Assembly: GCF_001720485.1 (NCBI RefSeq)
Contig: NZ_CP017114.1
Span: forward strand, 2,108,001-2,172,000
Origin: Cobetia marina
GTDB lineage: Bacteria > Pseudomonadota > Gammaproteobacteria > Pseudomonadales > Halomonadaceae
Length of the DNA stretch: 64,000 nucleotides
Direction: 5' to 3'
Each line of letters begins with the position of its first letter. The first letter of the stretch is position 1. The notes under the pieces were generated by a model that ran no database searches, was not told where the DNA came from, and saw nothing but the letters and a program-made list of their open reading frames with translations. Positions 1 through 8,641 of the stretch are shown one piece after another. The translations under genes were made by a program, and so were the position numbers.

Positions 1-1
1 A

Positions 2-817
2 CAAGGCCATCAGACGGCACGCTCGGCCGCTGATGTGTCGATGCTCAACGCGCACCAGCGTCAGCAACCCGACAACGTCCAGCGGTTCGTGGCGGAGTTT
101 GCGCCAGCGGCGCGCGCAGCCAGTCGTGAAAGCGGCTTGCCGGCTGAGTTGATCCTGGCGCAGGCCGCACTCGAGACCGGCTGGGGCGAGCGACGCATCC
201 ACACCGAGGACGGCCAGGACAGCCACAACCTGTTCGGGATCAAGGCCGGCAGTGGCTGGCAGGGGGACAGCACCACGGTACTGACCACGGAATATCGTGA
301 GGGACGTCGGCTGCAGCTGGAAGACAGCTTCCGGGTCTATCCGGATCAGGCCAGTGCGCTGCGTGACCACGCCGCGTTGCTGAGCGGGGCCGAGCGCTAT
401 GCCCATGTCACCCGGTCACCGGATGCGCAAAGCGCCGCGCGTGCCCTGCAGTCGGCAGGCTATGCCACCGACCCTCACTATGCCGACAAGCTGATCTCGA
501 TCATGCAACGTGTCGGCCCGCTGGATGCCAGCGGTGATCGCGAGCTTTCATCGCCTCGCCTGGCGTCACGTGACGTGCTGCCGTCTTCGGAGGTGGAACG
601 CTCCCTCCCGGGCACCTCAACCGCCAGCGCCTCGCAGGACACTCAAGAGCCGGGATGGCTGGCTGCCTCCGCACCGCTGTGGCAGCGCGACGCCGGTGAG
701 GCCAGGCCCCTCTTCGCCGATGACACGGCAATGCCGGTGACAGCCCCGGCGGGAACGCCTTCGCAGAGCGGAGCGATCCCGCTTGCGATGACGACCTCTC
801 GAGGGCTACTGGAGTAG
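2..817 (+). CDS. flgJ: Flagellar rod protein / peptidoglycan hydrolase FlgJ (5' end outside window)
   Basis: The frame is open to the left window edge, so the N-terminal rod-capping part lies outside. What is visible is the muramidase (glucosaminidase-type) domain, which cuts the murein sacculus so that the rod can cross it: 'SGLPAELILAQAALETGWGER' begins it and contains the catalytic Glu, followed by 'NLFGIKAG' and 'YRVYPDQASALRDHAALL'-type sequence typical of FlgJ. A low-complexity, Ser/Pro/Ala-rich tail of about 80 residues follows the domain and is longer than in enteric FlgJ. The internal GTG at 35 is unlikely to be the true start. It acts in the periplasm, and flgK-flgL follow, as in most flg clusters. 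Confidence 0.9.
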   Translation, partial: QGHQTARSAADVSMLNAHQRQQPDNVQRFVAEFAPAARAASRESGLPAELILAQAALETGWGERRIHTEDGQDSHNLFGIKAGSGWQGDSTTVLTTEYREGRRLQLEDSFRVYPDQASALRDHAALLSGAERYAHVTRSPDAQSAARALQSAGYATDPHYADKLISIMQRVGPLDASGDRELSSPRLASRDVLPSSEVERSLPGTSTASASQDTQEPGWLAASAPLWQRDAGEARPLFADDTAMPVTAPAGTPSQSGAIPLAMTTSRGLLE

Positions 818-825
818 GTCGTGAC

Positions 826-852
826 TCAAGTTCGCTCAGCACTGGCCGATAG
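826..852 (+). promoter_or_regulatory. Sigma-28 (FliA) type promoter for flgKL
   Basis: TCAAGTTC (826-833), an 11-bp spacer, then GCCGATAG (845-852). Compared with the enterobacterial sigma-28 consensus TAAAGTTT-N11-GCCGATAA this differs at three positions. It sits in the short flgJ-flgK gap, about 75 bp before the flgK start. It fits late flagellar expression of hook-associated proteins. Identified by eye. Confidence 0.75.
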
Positions 853-926
853 TCAGGCATGCCCGGCACGTCGCGGCAGAGTGCCCATCTTCCTACTGTC
901 TTCTTCATTCGCTTCAGGTAAACGTC

Positions 927-2570
927 ATGGCCAGCAGCATGTTGAGTATCGGTGTCAGTGGTCTGCAGGCCGCCCAGACCGCGCTTGCCACCAACAGCAA
1001 CAACATCGCCAACGTCTATACGCCGGGTTATAGCCGCGAGACGGTGGAACTGAGTGGCGGGCCGGGGGCCAGCCCGGTCTCTGGCGTCAGCGTGTCTTCC
1101 ATCAGTCGCCAGACGGATGCGTATCTCTCGGCGCAGCTGGATTCGGCGCTGAGCGCCAGCGCGGCGCTGGAAACCCGTGAGGCCAATCTCAGCCAGATCG
1201 ACAATCTGCTGGCGGATGAAGAGGCTGGCTTGGCGCCTCTGATGCAGCAGTTCTTCGCTGCCATCGAGGGTGTCGCCAGCCAGCCGGGCGACCCTGCCGC
1301 CCGCGAGAGCATGTTGGGCACGGCGGAGAGCCTGGCCGGGCAACTCAATGCCTTCGCGGGGTATCTCGATGAGATGGATGCCGGTGTCAATGCGCGAATC
1401 GGCGATGTGGTCGGCGACATCAACAACGCCACCACCCAGATCGCCTCGCTGAACGAGCAGATTTCCATGACGCGTGCGCGCACCGGAGAAGAGCCGCTGG
1501 GGCTGCTGGATCAGCGTGATCAGGCGGTCACCGAGTTGCAATCGCTGGTGGGTGTCGACGTGCAGGAGCAGGGCGGGCGCTTGAGCATCAGCCTTGGCAA
1601 CGGTCAGCTGCTGGTCAATGGCAGCGACAGCCATGATCTTGTCGCGGTGGTGGACCCTCAGGATGCCAGTCGGGTGGTGGTCAATTACAGCGCGGCCCCG
1701 GGAATGCCGATGAGTCTCGAAGAGGGCCAGCTTGAGGGCGGCACGCTGGGCGGGTTGCTGGGATTTCGTGAGGAGAGTCTGGCGCCGGCCCAGAATCAGT
1801 TGGGGCAACTGGCGGCGGGTCTGGCATTGGCCTTCAATGCCCAGCATGGCGACGGGATCGATGCCAATGGTGACGCCGGCGGCGACTTCTTCACGCTCGG
1901 CACGCCGGAGGTCCTGCCCGCCAGCGGCAACACCCTCGATGCAGCACTTGAGGTCGAGTTCGCCCCTGCGACCCTGAAGGAGGGTGAGGACTTCTACAGT
2001 GTCGCCCTGACCGGTGATGACTATCGCCTGAGCCTGGAGGGCGGGGAATACCGGCTCGAGAATCTGGGCAATGGCACAGTGGAGAGTCTGAGTCCGGACA
2101 GCGAAGGCCTGATGCAACATGAGGGTCTGATCCTCTCGGCCACCAACATGGCGGACGGTGACAGCTTCACCATCCAGCCGACACGCCAGATTGCGCCGAC
2201 GTTTGGGGTCGCGATCAATGACGGCGCTGACATCGCGGCGGGCGAGAGCAGCGGCAGCCTCGACAACCGCAATATCCTGGCGTTGCAGCAGTTGCAGAGC
2301 AGCGACGCGCTGGGCAGTGCCGGCAGCTTCAATGACCAATACGCCTCGCTGGTCAGCCAGGTCGGTAATCAGACTCGGCTGGTGCAGGTCAATCTGGAGG
2401 CGCAACAGAGCCTGACCGAGCAGCTGACGGCCGCCGAGCAGTCGGTGTCAGGGGTCAACCTCGATGAGGAAGCCGCGGACCTGATTCGCTATCAGCAGTT
2501 CTACCAGGCCAACGCTCAGGTCATCCAGACCGCGGCGACGGTGCTGGATACCCTCCTGAACATCCGCTAA
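927..2570 (+). CDS. flgK: Flagellar hook-associated protein 1 FlgK
   Basis: Hook-filament junction protein, exported through the flagellar type III pathway. The N-terminal 'SMLSIGVSGLQAAQTALATNSNNIANVYTPGYSRE' region (written here only as a description of residues 3-37) is the flagellar rod/hook N-terminal motif with the ANVYTPGYSR signature. The C-terminus 'NLDEEAADLIRYQQFYQANAQVIQTA' region (about residues 505-535) is the matching C-terminal motif. 547 residues is normal for FlgK. The start ATG lies 110 bp after flgJ and just downstream of a sigma-28-type promoter. flgL follows after 10 bp, so the two are co-transcribed. Confidence 0.97.
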   Translation: MASSMLSIGVSGLQAAQTALATNSNNIANVYTPGYSRETVELSGGPGASPVSGVSVSSISRQTDAYLSAQLDSALSASAALETREANLSQIDNLLADEEAGLAPLMQQFFAAIEGVASQPGDPAARESMLGTAESLAGQLNAFAGYLDEMDAGVNARIGDVVGDINNATTQIASLNEQISMTRARTGEEPLGLLDQRDQAVTELQSLVGVDVQEQGGRLSISLGNGQLLVNGSDSHDLVAVVDPQDASRVVVNYSAAPGMPMSLEEGQLEGGTLGGLLGFREESLAPAQNQLGQLAAGLALAFNAQHGDGIDANGDAGGDFFTLGTPEVLPASGNTLDAALEVEFAPATLKEGEDFYSVALTGDDYRLSLEGGEYRLENLGNGTVESLSPDSEGLMQHEGLILSATNMADGDSFTIQPTRQIAPTFGVAINDGADIAAGESSGSLDNRNILALQQLQSSDALGSAGSFNDQYASLVSQVGNQTRLVQVNLEAQQSLTEQLTAAEQSVSGVNLDEEAADLIRYQQFYQANAQVIQTAATVLDTLLNIR

Positions 2571-2580
2571 CGAGGTCGTG

Positions 2581-3834
2581 ATGCGCATCAGTACCCAAAC
2601 CCTCTATGCCCAGGGCGTCAATTCGATGCTGGAGCAGCAGGCCGCGTTCTCGAAGGTGTCCGAGCAGCTCGCCAGCGGCAAGCGCGTGGTCAATCCCTCG
2701 GATGACCCCAGTGCCGCCAGTCAGGCAGTGACGATCTCGCAGGCACAGGCCGTCAATGAGCAGTTCGCGGACAGTCGGACCACGGCGCGCAACACCTTGT
2801 CCCTCGAGGAAAGTACGCTCAATCAGGTCACCGATACCATCACGCGTGTCCAGAGCCTGATCGTCCAGGCAGGCAATGGCACCCTCAGTGACAGCGATCG
2901 CGACGCGCTGGCCACCGAGATCGAAGGCAGCCGTGACGTGCTGCTGGGGCTGGCCAACAGCACCGATGGCAATGGCAACTATCTGTTCGGTGGCCTGCAG
3001 GGGGATACGGCGCCCTTCGCTGAGGACGGCACCTATCGCGGAGATGACCAGCAGCGCCAGCAGCGCGTCGACAGCTCGCGCCTGATGGAGGTCAATCACA
3101 CCGGCAGCCAGATCTTCGCTGGCGTGGCATCCGGCAGCCAGTCGTTGGCGATCCAGACCAGCAGCCGCGAGTCGTCATTGCCGATCACCTTCAAGGGGCC
3201 GGAGCTGATCGATTCGAGCGCGCGTGTCGATGGCGCTTCCTACACCATCGACATCGATGCGACTGGCGTCACGATCACCGATGCCGACGGTGCGGATGTC
3301 ACGATGCTGGATGGTGATGGCGACCCGCTGGCATCACCGGTGGCGTTCCGCGATGGCATGACGCTTGCGTTCAATGGCCTTTCGATGACGCTGTCCGGTG
3401 ATGAGCAACAGGTGCTTGAGGCTCAGGCGTCCGGCAAGGCAACGCAGCTGGTGGTCGAGGAGGGAGAGGCCAGCGCCGAGGTCTTCGCCAATCTGGACAG
3501 CCTCATCACGGCACTGGCGACGCCCATCGAGACCGACGAGGATCAAGCCGCGTTCGACAATGCCATCGCGAGCGCCAGTCGCCAGTTCCGCAACAGTCTC
3601 GACAACGTGCTGACCGTACGCGCCGATGTCGGCACCAAGCTCAATGAACTGGACGCTCTCGATCTCATCGGTGATGACCGCGAAATCAATTATGCCGCCA
3701 CACGCTCTGACCTGATCGACCTGGATTACAATGCCGCGATCTCTGATTATTCACTGGCTCAGGTCGGGCTGCAGGCCTCCCAGCAGGCCTTTTCCGAGAT
3801 CTCCTCGATGTCGCTGTTCGATTATCTGCGCTGA
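2581..3834 (+). CDS. flgL: Flagellar hook-associated protein 3 FlgL
   Basis: Second hook-filament junction protein, flagellin-related. The N-terminus (MRISTQTLYAQGVNSMLEQQ) and the coiled-coil C-terminus ending SLFDYLR match FlgL. The product is 417 residues, long for FlgL, because the central domain carries an acidic, Asp/Gly-rich insert around residues 215-260. I chose ATG over the GTG just before it because GAGG at 2572-2575 is better spaced for the ATG. The stop codon is one base from the fliR stop on the other strand, which leaves no room for a separate terminator. Confidence 0.95.
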   Translation: MRISTQTLYAQGVNSMLEQQAAFSKVSEQLASGKRVVNPSDDPSAASQAVTISQAQAVNEQFADSRTTARNTLSLEESTLNQVTDTITRVQSLIVQAGNGTLSDSDRDALATEIEGSRDVLLGLANSTDGNGNYLFGGLQGDTAPFAEDGTYRGDDQQRQQRVDSSRLMEVNHTGSQIFAGVASGSQSLAIQTSSRESSLPITFKGPELIDSSARVDGASYTIDIDATGVTITDADGADVTMLDGDGDPLASPVAFRDGMTLAFNGLSMTLSGDEQQVLEAQASGKATQLVVEEGEASAEVFANLDSLITALATPIETDEDQAAFDNAIASASRQFRNSLDNVLTVRADVGTKLNELDALDLIGDDREINYAATRSDLIDLDYNAAISDYSLAQVGLQASQQAFSEISSMSLFDYLR

Positions 3835-3835
3835 T

Positions 3836-4627
3836 TCACAGACCGCTTCCCAGCCCTGCATGTACGGCCTGCAGGGCGCTCAACGCCTGACGGAACAGCA
3901 GCGACAGCCAATCCGTCATGCCGGGCATCATCAGCCACAGCATGGCGATGCCCAGCAGCAGGGTGAGCGGAAAGCCGATGGAGAAGACGGATAGCTGCGG
4001 CGCCGAGCGGTTCAGTACGCCCATGGCCAGATTGATGGCCAGCAGCGATGCCACCAGTGGCAATGCCAGCAGCAGGCCTGCGCTGAACAGGCTGGCGCTC
4101 CAGAGCAGCAGGTTTTCCAGTCCCGGTGACCCCAGCCTAGCGAGATCCAGCGGGATGTCATGAAAATGTCCCACTAGAATTTCCAGCACCAGCAGATGGC
4201 CGTTGAAGGCCAGAAACAGCAGCATCGCGAGCATGCCCAGCAGACGCGACAGCACCTGGGTGTTGGTGCCGGTGTCCTCGGAGAAGAAGCTGGCGAAGGC
4301 CAGCCCCATCTGCAGACCGATGAATTCCCCCGCCGCCTCGACGATGGCGAAGGTGATGCGCATCACCAGACCCAGTGCCATGCCGACCGCCATCTGCAGT
4401 GCCAGTTGCCACACGGCCACCAGCCCCAGCATGTCCGGTGCCGGTGGGCTGTCGATCAATGGCGCGATGATCACGGCCAGGCCGAACGCCATCAGCAGTC
4501 GCACCGGGGTCGGCAGACTCCGGTGCCCGAAGATCGGCGCGATCAGCATGAAGCCTGACAGGCGCGCGAACGGCCACATGACACTGACGATCATCGCCTG
4601 GAGCTGATTCGGGTCCAACCCGTTCAT
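3836..4627 (-). CDS. fliR: Flagellar biosynthesis protein FliR
   Basis: Inner-membrane component of the flagellar type III export gate, part of the FliP5-FliQ4-FliR1 complex. The 263-residue product is hydrophobic throughout with about six membrane segments and carries the conserved RxxGxMxxAPIFG-type N-terminal segment (ARLSGFMLIAPIFG) and 'GEFIGLQMGLAFA'. Last gene of the fliLMNOPQR block, following fliQ by 13 bp. It is convergent with flgL. Confidence 0.96.
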   Translation of the reverse strand: MNGLDPNQLQAMIVSVMWPFARLSGFMLIAPIFGHRSLPTPVRLLMAFGLAVIIAPLIDSPPAPDMLGLVAVWQLALQMAVGMALGLVMRITFAIVEAAGEFIGLQMGLAFASFFSEDTGTNTQVLSRLLGMLAMLLFLAFNGHLLVLEILVGHFHDIPLDLARLGSPGLENLLLWSASLFSAGLLLALPLVASLLAINLAMGVLNRSAPQLSVFSIGFPLTLLLGIAMLWLMMPGMTDWLSLLFRQALSALQAVHAGLGSGL

Positions 4628-4640
4628 GCGCGCTCCCAGC

Positions 4641-4910
4641 CTAGCCGATCAACTGCGGAAAGCCCGTGAAGACGCTGCGCGTGAAGTCGAGCAGCGTCTC
4701 CAGAAGCCAGGGGCCCGCCGCGACCAGCACCGCGAAGACGCCGAGAATCTTGGGGATGAAGGACAGTGTCATCTCGTTGATCTGCGTGGCGGCCTGGAAC
4801 AGGCTGACCACGAGCCCGATCACCAGCGCGCTGGCCAGCAGCGGGCTTGCCACCAGTAGCGTGATGTACATGGCATGTGAGGCCAGACTGGTGATGACGT
4901 CAGGTGTCAT
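4641..4910 (-). CDS. fliQ: Flagellar biosynthesis protein FliQ
   Basis: Small two-helix export-gate protein. The start is the ATG giving MTPDVITSLASHAM, preceded by GGAG at good spacing, which yields 89 residues, the usual FliQ length. An upstream extension in the same frame runs through a repetitive tract and is not FliQ-like. Two membrane helices flank the conserved 'LFQAATQINEMTLSFIPKI' segment. It is separated from fliP by about 170 bp, an unusual gap inside this otherwise compact block. Confidence 0.95.
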   Translation of the reverse strand: MTPDVITSLASHAMYITLLVASPLLASALVIGLVVSLFQAATQINEMTLSFIPKILGVFAVLVAAGPWLLETLLDFTRSVFTGFPQLIG

Positions 4911-4944
4911 GCACGACTCCATGGGCGATGAGGCGGAGAAAAGA

Positions 4945-4977
4945 CGAAGATGAGATGAAGATGAGACGAAGATGAAA
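4945..4977. repeat. Three 11-bp tandem repeats in the fliP-fliQ gap
   Basis: Plus-strand units CGAAGATGAGA, TGAAGATGAGA and CGAAGATGAAA follow one another without interruption. The transcript strand (minus) is therefore a pyrimidine-rich run just before the fliQ ribosome-binding site. Adjacent to it, around 5013-5041, GCTGGCC pairs with GGCCAGC to give a hairpin of about 7 bp. Role unknown. Confidence 0.8.
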
Positions 4978-5078
4978 ATGTAAAGAAGATCAGACACAGA
5001 GGGCCGGTGCTGCTGGCCAGCGGGAGGGCCGGGCCAGCCAGCTCACTCGCGACATCAGAGGAAACCTCCGTCGAGAGC

Positions 5079-5861
5079 TCAGTAGAAACTGTCGGCCAGT
5101 GACCCCAGCAAAAGCTGCCAGCCATCGACCAGCACGAACAGCATCAGCTTGAAGGGCAGCGAGATGGTGGCAGGCGGTACCATCATCATCCCCAGCGCCA
5201 TCAGGACGCTGGCCACCACCAGGTCGATGATCAGGAAGGGCACGAACAGCGTGAAGCCGATCTGGAAGGCCGTCTTCAGTTCGCTGGTCACGAAGGCCGG
5301 CAACAGGACACGCCAAGGCACCTCCTGTGGTCCCTGTATCTCATCGAGTTCTGCCAGGCGCGCGAACAGCGCGATGTCAGGCTCACGCACCTGGCCGAGC
5401 ATGAACTCCCGCAGCGGCACGCCGCCGCGTTCGATGGCTTCCTGAAGGCCGATCTGCTGGCTGTCGTAAGGCTGCCAGGCCTCGTCATGGATGCGCTCGA
5501 TGACGGGCGACATGATGAAGAAGGTCAGAAACAGCGCGATGCCGACCAGAACCTGATTGGGGGGAGCCGACTGGGTACCGATGGCCGTGCGCAGCAGCCC
5601 CAGCACGATGATGATGCGAGTGAAGGCGCTCATCATCAGCAGTGCCGCCGGCAACATCGCCAGCCCGCTCAACAGGATCAATGTCTGGACATTGAGCGAC
5701 CACTGCTCGCCACCGTTGGGCAATGGCTGGCTGGTCAGCCCCGTCAGGACATCGGCGTGGGTCGGCAGACTGGTCATGGCCAGCAGGATCGCAAGCCCCG
5801 CCTTGATGAGCGTCGCCGTCCCGCGGCCGGCTGGTCGGGGGATGTGGCATGTCGCGGTCAT
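5079..5861 (-). CDS. fliP: Flagellar biosynthesis protein FliP
   Basis: Core of the flagellar export gate. The N-terminus is a cleavable signal peptide (hydrophobic '[14 protein letters not shown]' near residue 25-37), typical of FliP. Four membrane segments follow, with the family signatures '[17 protein letters not shown]' and '[19 protein letters not shown]'-like sequence (here [16 protein letters not shown]). 260 residues is a normal length. The start overlaps the fliO stop by 4 bp, which indicates translational coupling. Confidence 0.96.
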   Translation of the reverse strand: MTATCHIPRPAGRGTATLIKAGLAILLAMTSLPTHADVLTGLTSQPLPNGGEQWSLNVQTLILLSGLAMLPAALLMMSAFTRIIIVLGLLRTAIGTQSAPPNQVLVGIALFLTFFIMSPVIERIHDEAWQPYDSQQIGLQEAIERGGVPLREFMLGQVREPDIALFARLAELDEIQGPQEVPWRVLLPAFVTSELKTAFQIGFTLFVPFLIIDLVVASVLMALGMMMVPPATISLPFKLMLFVLVDGWQLLLGSLADSFY

Positions 5862-6418
5862 CGCTCGACCGCCTTGTTCGTCAGACGTGACTGCAACAGC
5901 GCCGCGAAGCCCTGCTTGCGTGCGGCATCAGACCCAGACTCGCCGCCGGACTGGCAGTCGAGGTTCTCGGGGAGTGCCTGCTCGTCGAGATCTCCCAGAT
6001 GGCTGACGCCCTGCGGCCCCACCCCCAGCATCAGGCGCTGATGCCCCACCTCGACCACTACCAGACTCTGCTTGTGGCCCAGTGGCAGGCGTGCCAGAGC
6101 ACGGAGCGGTACGCGTGTGCCGTGAACACCGGCCCCGGCTCCCAGACGCTTGACCAGCCAGGCCAGCAGCAGGATCAGCGCGATCACCCCTGACAGCGCA
6201 AGCCCCGTGGTGGCAAGACTCGCCGCCCCGAGCGGCGATTCCTGTGGGTCATGTCGGAAGCCGGGCTCGGTAGGGGCCAGCGTCTGCGTGGTGTGTGCAG
6301 CGGTGGTGCCACCCGCGAGGATGTCACTCGCAGGGGTATCGTCGGTGGCGACGGCAGTGGTCGTCTCGGCGAGATCAGACTCCGAGAGCGCGGCGGATAT
6401 GGGAGGAGTGGCAGACAT
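5858..6418 (-). CDS. fliO: Flagellar biosynthesis protein FliO
   Basis: Membrane chaperone that stabilises FliP during assembly of the export gate. The 186-residue product has a Thr/Ala-rich N-terminal segment, one membrane helix (about residues 73-93, '[20 protein letters not shown]') and a small cytoplasmic domain containing '[21 protein letters not shown]', the diagnostic FliO stretch. FliO is poorly conserved, so position between fliN and fliP supports the call. Confidence 0.88.
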   Translation of the reverse strand: MSATPPISAALSESDLAETTTAVATDDTPASDILAGGTTAAHTTQTLAPTEPGFRHDPQESPLGAASLATTGLALSGVIALILLLAWLVKRLGAGAGVHGTRVPLRALARLPLGHKQSLVVVEVGHQRLMLGVGPQGVSHLGDLDEQALPENLDCQSGGESGSDAARKQGFAALLQSRLTNKAVER

Positions 6419-6430
6419 GCAGAGACAGCC

Positions 6431-6922
6431 TCAGCGGTTGAGCTTCTGTACCCGCTCATTGGGAGTGATGATTTCCGTGATGCGGATACCGTACTTGTCC
6501 TCGACCACGACGACCTCGCCCTGGGCGATCAGATAACCATTGATCAGGATGTCCATCGGCTCACCGGCCAGGCCATCCAGCTCGATCACCGAGCCCTGGG
6601 AAAGCTCCAGCAGCTGCTTGATGGTCAATCGGGTGCGTCCGAGCTCCACGGTCATCTTGACCGGGATGTCCATGATCATGTCCAGCTCACGCGGCCTCGT
6701 CTCCCCTCCAGAGCCATCCAGCGGCTGGAAGATGTCGCTTGAGCCTGGTGCGGCGCTGGCGTTCGGCGCCTGCTCTTCCATGGCCTTTGCCCATTCCTCT
6801 CCCATCTGTTCAGTCATCGCTTCCGCCCAGGGATCATCGGGGGATTGGCCCGAGGCTGACGATCCGGCATCTCCCGGGGATTCGGGTGACGGGTGCTCTT
6901 CGGGCGAATTGGGCTCACTCAT
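6431..6922 (-). CDS. fliN: Flagellar motor switch protein FliN
   Basis: C-ring component involved in switching and in docking of export substrates. The C-terminal 85 residues form the SpoA domain: 'DIPVKMTVELGRTRLTIKQ', 'LSQGSVIELDGLAGEPMDIL' and 'VVVEDKYGIRITEIITP'. The acidic N-terminal 75 residues (Pro/Ser/Glu-rich) are variable, as usual. It overlaps the end of fliM by 8 bp. Confidence 0.95.
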   Translation of the reverse strand: MSEPNSPEEHPSPESPGDAGSSASGQSPDDPWAEAMTEQMGEEWAKAMEEQAPNASAAPGSSDIFQPLDGSGGETRPRELDMIMDIPVKMTVELGRTRLTIKQLLELSQGSVIELDGLAGEPMDILINGYLIAQGEVVVVEDKYGIRITEIITPNERVQKLNR

Positions 6923-7925
6923 CGCCGGTGTCCTCGTATGCGGAATTGATCGGGTGATTGATGATGCGGCTCACGCGCAGGGCACGATGCCCGTTGGCGC
7001 TGCCAAAACCGGCTTCCAGGACTGGCACGCCATTGACGTAGGCATTGACGGTGCCCGGGCGTTCGATGGGCAGGACGTCACCAACCGCCAGTTCCGCCAG
7101 TGCCCCGAGCGTCGTTTCCAGCGTGCAGAAATCGGCATGCAGCTCGACATCGGTGGCGCGGACTTCCTGCCGCAGTCGCTCGCTCCACTGGCTGTCGCCC
7201 TCGGCGGTCGTCTCCTGCAGCGGGCTGGATAGCAGCTCACGATGGGGTTCGATCATCGAGTAGGGCAGGCAGATCTGGAAGTCACTGCTGTGATTGCCCA
7301 CCTCGAGATGGAAGCCGGTGCAGACCACGATCTCGTTGGGGGAGCTGGTGATATTGGCGAACTTGACCTGCATCTCGCTGCGCAGGTACTCAAGCTCTGC
7401 CGGAAACACTCCCGACCAGGCGTCCTGATAGGCAGTGAGGGCCAATCTCATCAGGCGCTGGATGACACGTTGTTCCGTGCGGGTGAATTCACGGCCTTCG
7501 GACTTGGTCACGAAGCGGCCATCACCACCGAACAGGCTGTCGACCACCATGAAGACGAGACTGGGCGGGAAGACCAGCATCGAGGTGCCGCGCAGGGGCT
7601 TCATGGTGAACAGATTGATGTTGGTGGGCACCGGCACGTTGCGCGAGAACTCGTTGTAGCTGAGAAACTGCACCGGCCCTGGCGTGATGTCGGCTCCGCG
7701 CCGAATCAGATTGAACAGTCCCATGCGGAACTGGCGGCTGAAGCGTGAATTGATGATGTCCAGCGCATGCAGACGGTCCCGGATCACGCGGTGCTGGCGT
7801 GCGGGGTCAAAAGGGCGGATACGCTCCTTCTCGGGGGCCTTGGCAGCCTCCGAGCCGTGCTCTCCATTGACACCGGAGAGCAGCGCGTCGATTTCATCCT
7901 GGGATAGCAGGTCGTCTTGAGCCAT
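6915..7925 (-). CDS. fliM: Flagellar motor switch protein FliM
   Basis: C-ring protein that receives phospho-CheY. The N-terminal peptide 'LLSQDEIDALLSGV' (residues 5-18) is the CheY-P binding EIDALL motif. The middle domain carries 'RRGADITPGPVQFLSYNEF', and the C-terminal SpoA-like domain includes 'LAVGDVLPIERPGTVNAYVNG'. 336 residues is typical. It follows fliL by 6 bp and overlaps fliN. Confidence 0.97.
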   Translation of the reverse strand: MAQDDLLSQDEIDALLSGVNGEHGSEAAKAPEKERIRPFDPARQHRVIRDRLHALDIINSRFSRQFRMGLFNLIRRGADITPGPVQFLSYNEFSRNVPVPTNINLFTMKPLRGTSMLVFPPSLVFMVVDSLFGGDGRFVTKSEGREFTRTEQRVIQRLMRLALTAYQDAWSGVFPAELEYLRSEMQVKFANITSSPNEIVVCTGFHLEVGNHSSDFQICLPYSMIEPHRELLSSPLQETTAEGDSQWSERLRQEVRATDVELHADFCTLETTLGALAELAVGDVLPIERPGTVNAYVNGVPVLEAGFGSANGHRALRVSRIINHPINSAYEDTGDE

Positions 7926-7931
7926 GGAGGA

Positions 7932-8420
7932 TTACTGCACGATGAAGTCGTTGTAGAGCACGCCGGTGATGGCCAGTGGCTGGCCCCCTTCGCTGTAGGG
8001 ACGAGACAGCTCGTCACGCAGCGTGGTCTGGAGCGCCAGCTTGCCGGACTGGCTGGTCAGCTCTTGCGGGTTCTGGCCTGACAGCAACAGCAACATCCGG
8101 CTCTTGAGCTCAGGCAGGCGTGACTGTACCAGGCGTGAGGCGTCCTCGTCGGCCAGCTTGAAGGTCACCCCGATATAGAGCAGTCGATTGCCTCGCGGGC
8201 TCTCCAGGTTGACGGTGAACGGTGCCAGCGGCAGGAAGACGGGGGGCGCTTCGACCACGACGTCCGGCGTGTCGTCCGCCTCGCTCGCCTGGCGGTCACT
8301 GAAGACCGGCAAGGCGAAATAGACCACTGCCAGGGCAGCAATCACGGCCGTCACCATGCTGATCAGACCGATCGTCAGCCAGGTACGGGATGGATTCTGT
8401 GAAGCGGTGGTCGATGACAT
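7932..8420 (-). CDS. fliL: Flagellar basal body-associated protein FliL
   Basis: Single-pass membrane protein around the MS ring and stator, linked to torque. I use the ATG giving MSSTTASQNPSRTW, which has GGAG about 12 bases upstream; a longer in-frame extension is not FliL-like. The product is 162 residues with one membrane helix (about residues 15-38) and a periplasmic domain with 'FLPLAPFTVNLESPRGNRLLYIGVT'-type sequence and a C-terminal 'ITGVLYNDFIVQ'. First gene of the fliLMNOPQR block, with its own promoter region before it. Confidence 0.93.
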   Translation of the reverse strand: MSSTTASQNPSRTWLTIGLISMVTAVIAALAVVYFALPVFSDRQASEADDTPDVVVEAPPVFLPLAPFTVNLESPRGNRLLYIGVTFKLADEDASRLVQSRLPELKSRMLLLLSGQNPQELTSQSGKLALQTTLRDELSRPYSEGGQPLAITGVLYNDFIVQ

Positions 8421-8481
8421 CGTGATGCAAGGTCTCCGGGGTCGGTGGCTGGCGCCAGTATGCCCGACGGGCACCATGCCG

Positions 8482-8523
8482 AAGGGCGGAATAAGGCCAC
8501 GCTTGGGGGCTTACTTGGGTGAT
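8482..8523. promoter_or_regulatory. FlhDC-box-like inverted half-sites upstream of fliL
   Basis: AAGGGCGGAATAAGG (8482-8496) resembles the FlhDC half-site AAYGSN(2-3)AAATARCG. After 11 bp, GGCTTACTTGGGTGAT (8508-8523) is a weaker inverted half-site. It lies 62-103 bp before the fliL start, where enterobacterial class II promoters carry FlhDC boxes. By-eye match to a degenerate consensus; the second half is poor. Confidence 0.4.
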
Positions 8524-8641
8524 GGTCGTATCATCTGCGCCTCAGGTCAGGCGCGGGGGCCTCTGCTCGCACGATGTCGTCACCCAAGTTCATCCCACAG
8601 GGCCATTGCGAAAGCTCATCACACAAACTCATCACATAGAA

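Noticed and set aside
501-2405. 634-codon open frame opposite flgJ/flgK
   Set aside because: It lies entirely antisense to well-conserved flgJ and flgK, and long antisense frames are expected in high-GC DNA. Composition is Arg/His-rich and unlike a real protein.
8461-8473. TGCCCGACGGGCA palindrome before fliL
   Set aside because: A 6-1-6 palindrome cannot form a useful RNA hairpin and, alone in GC-rich DNA, is weak evidence for an operator.
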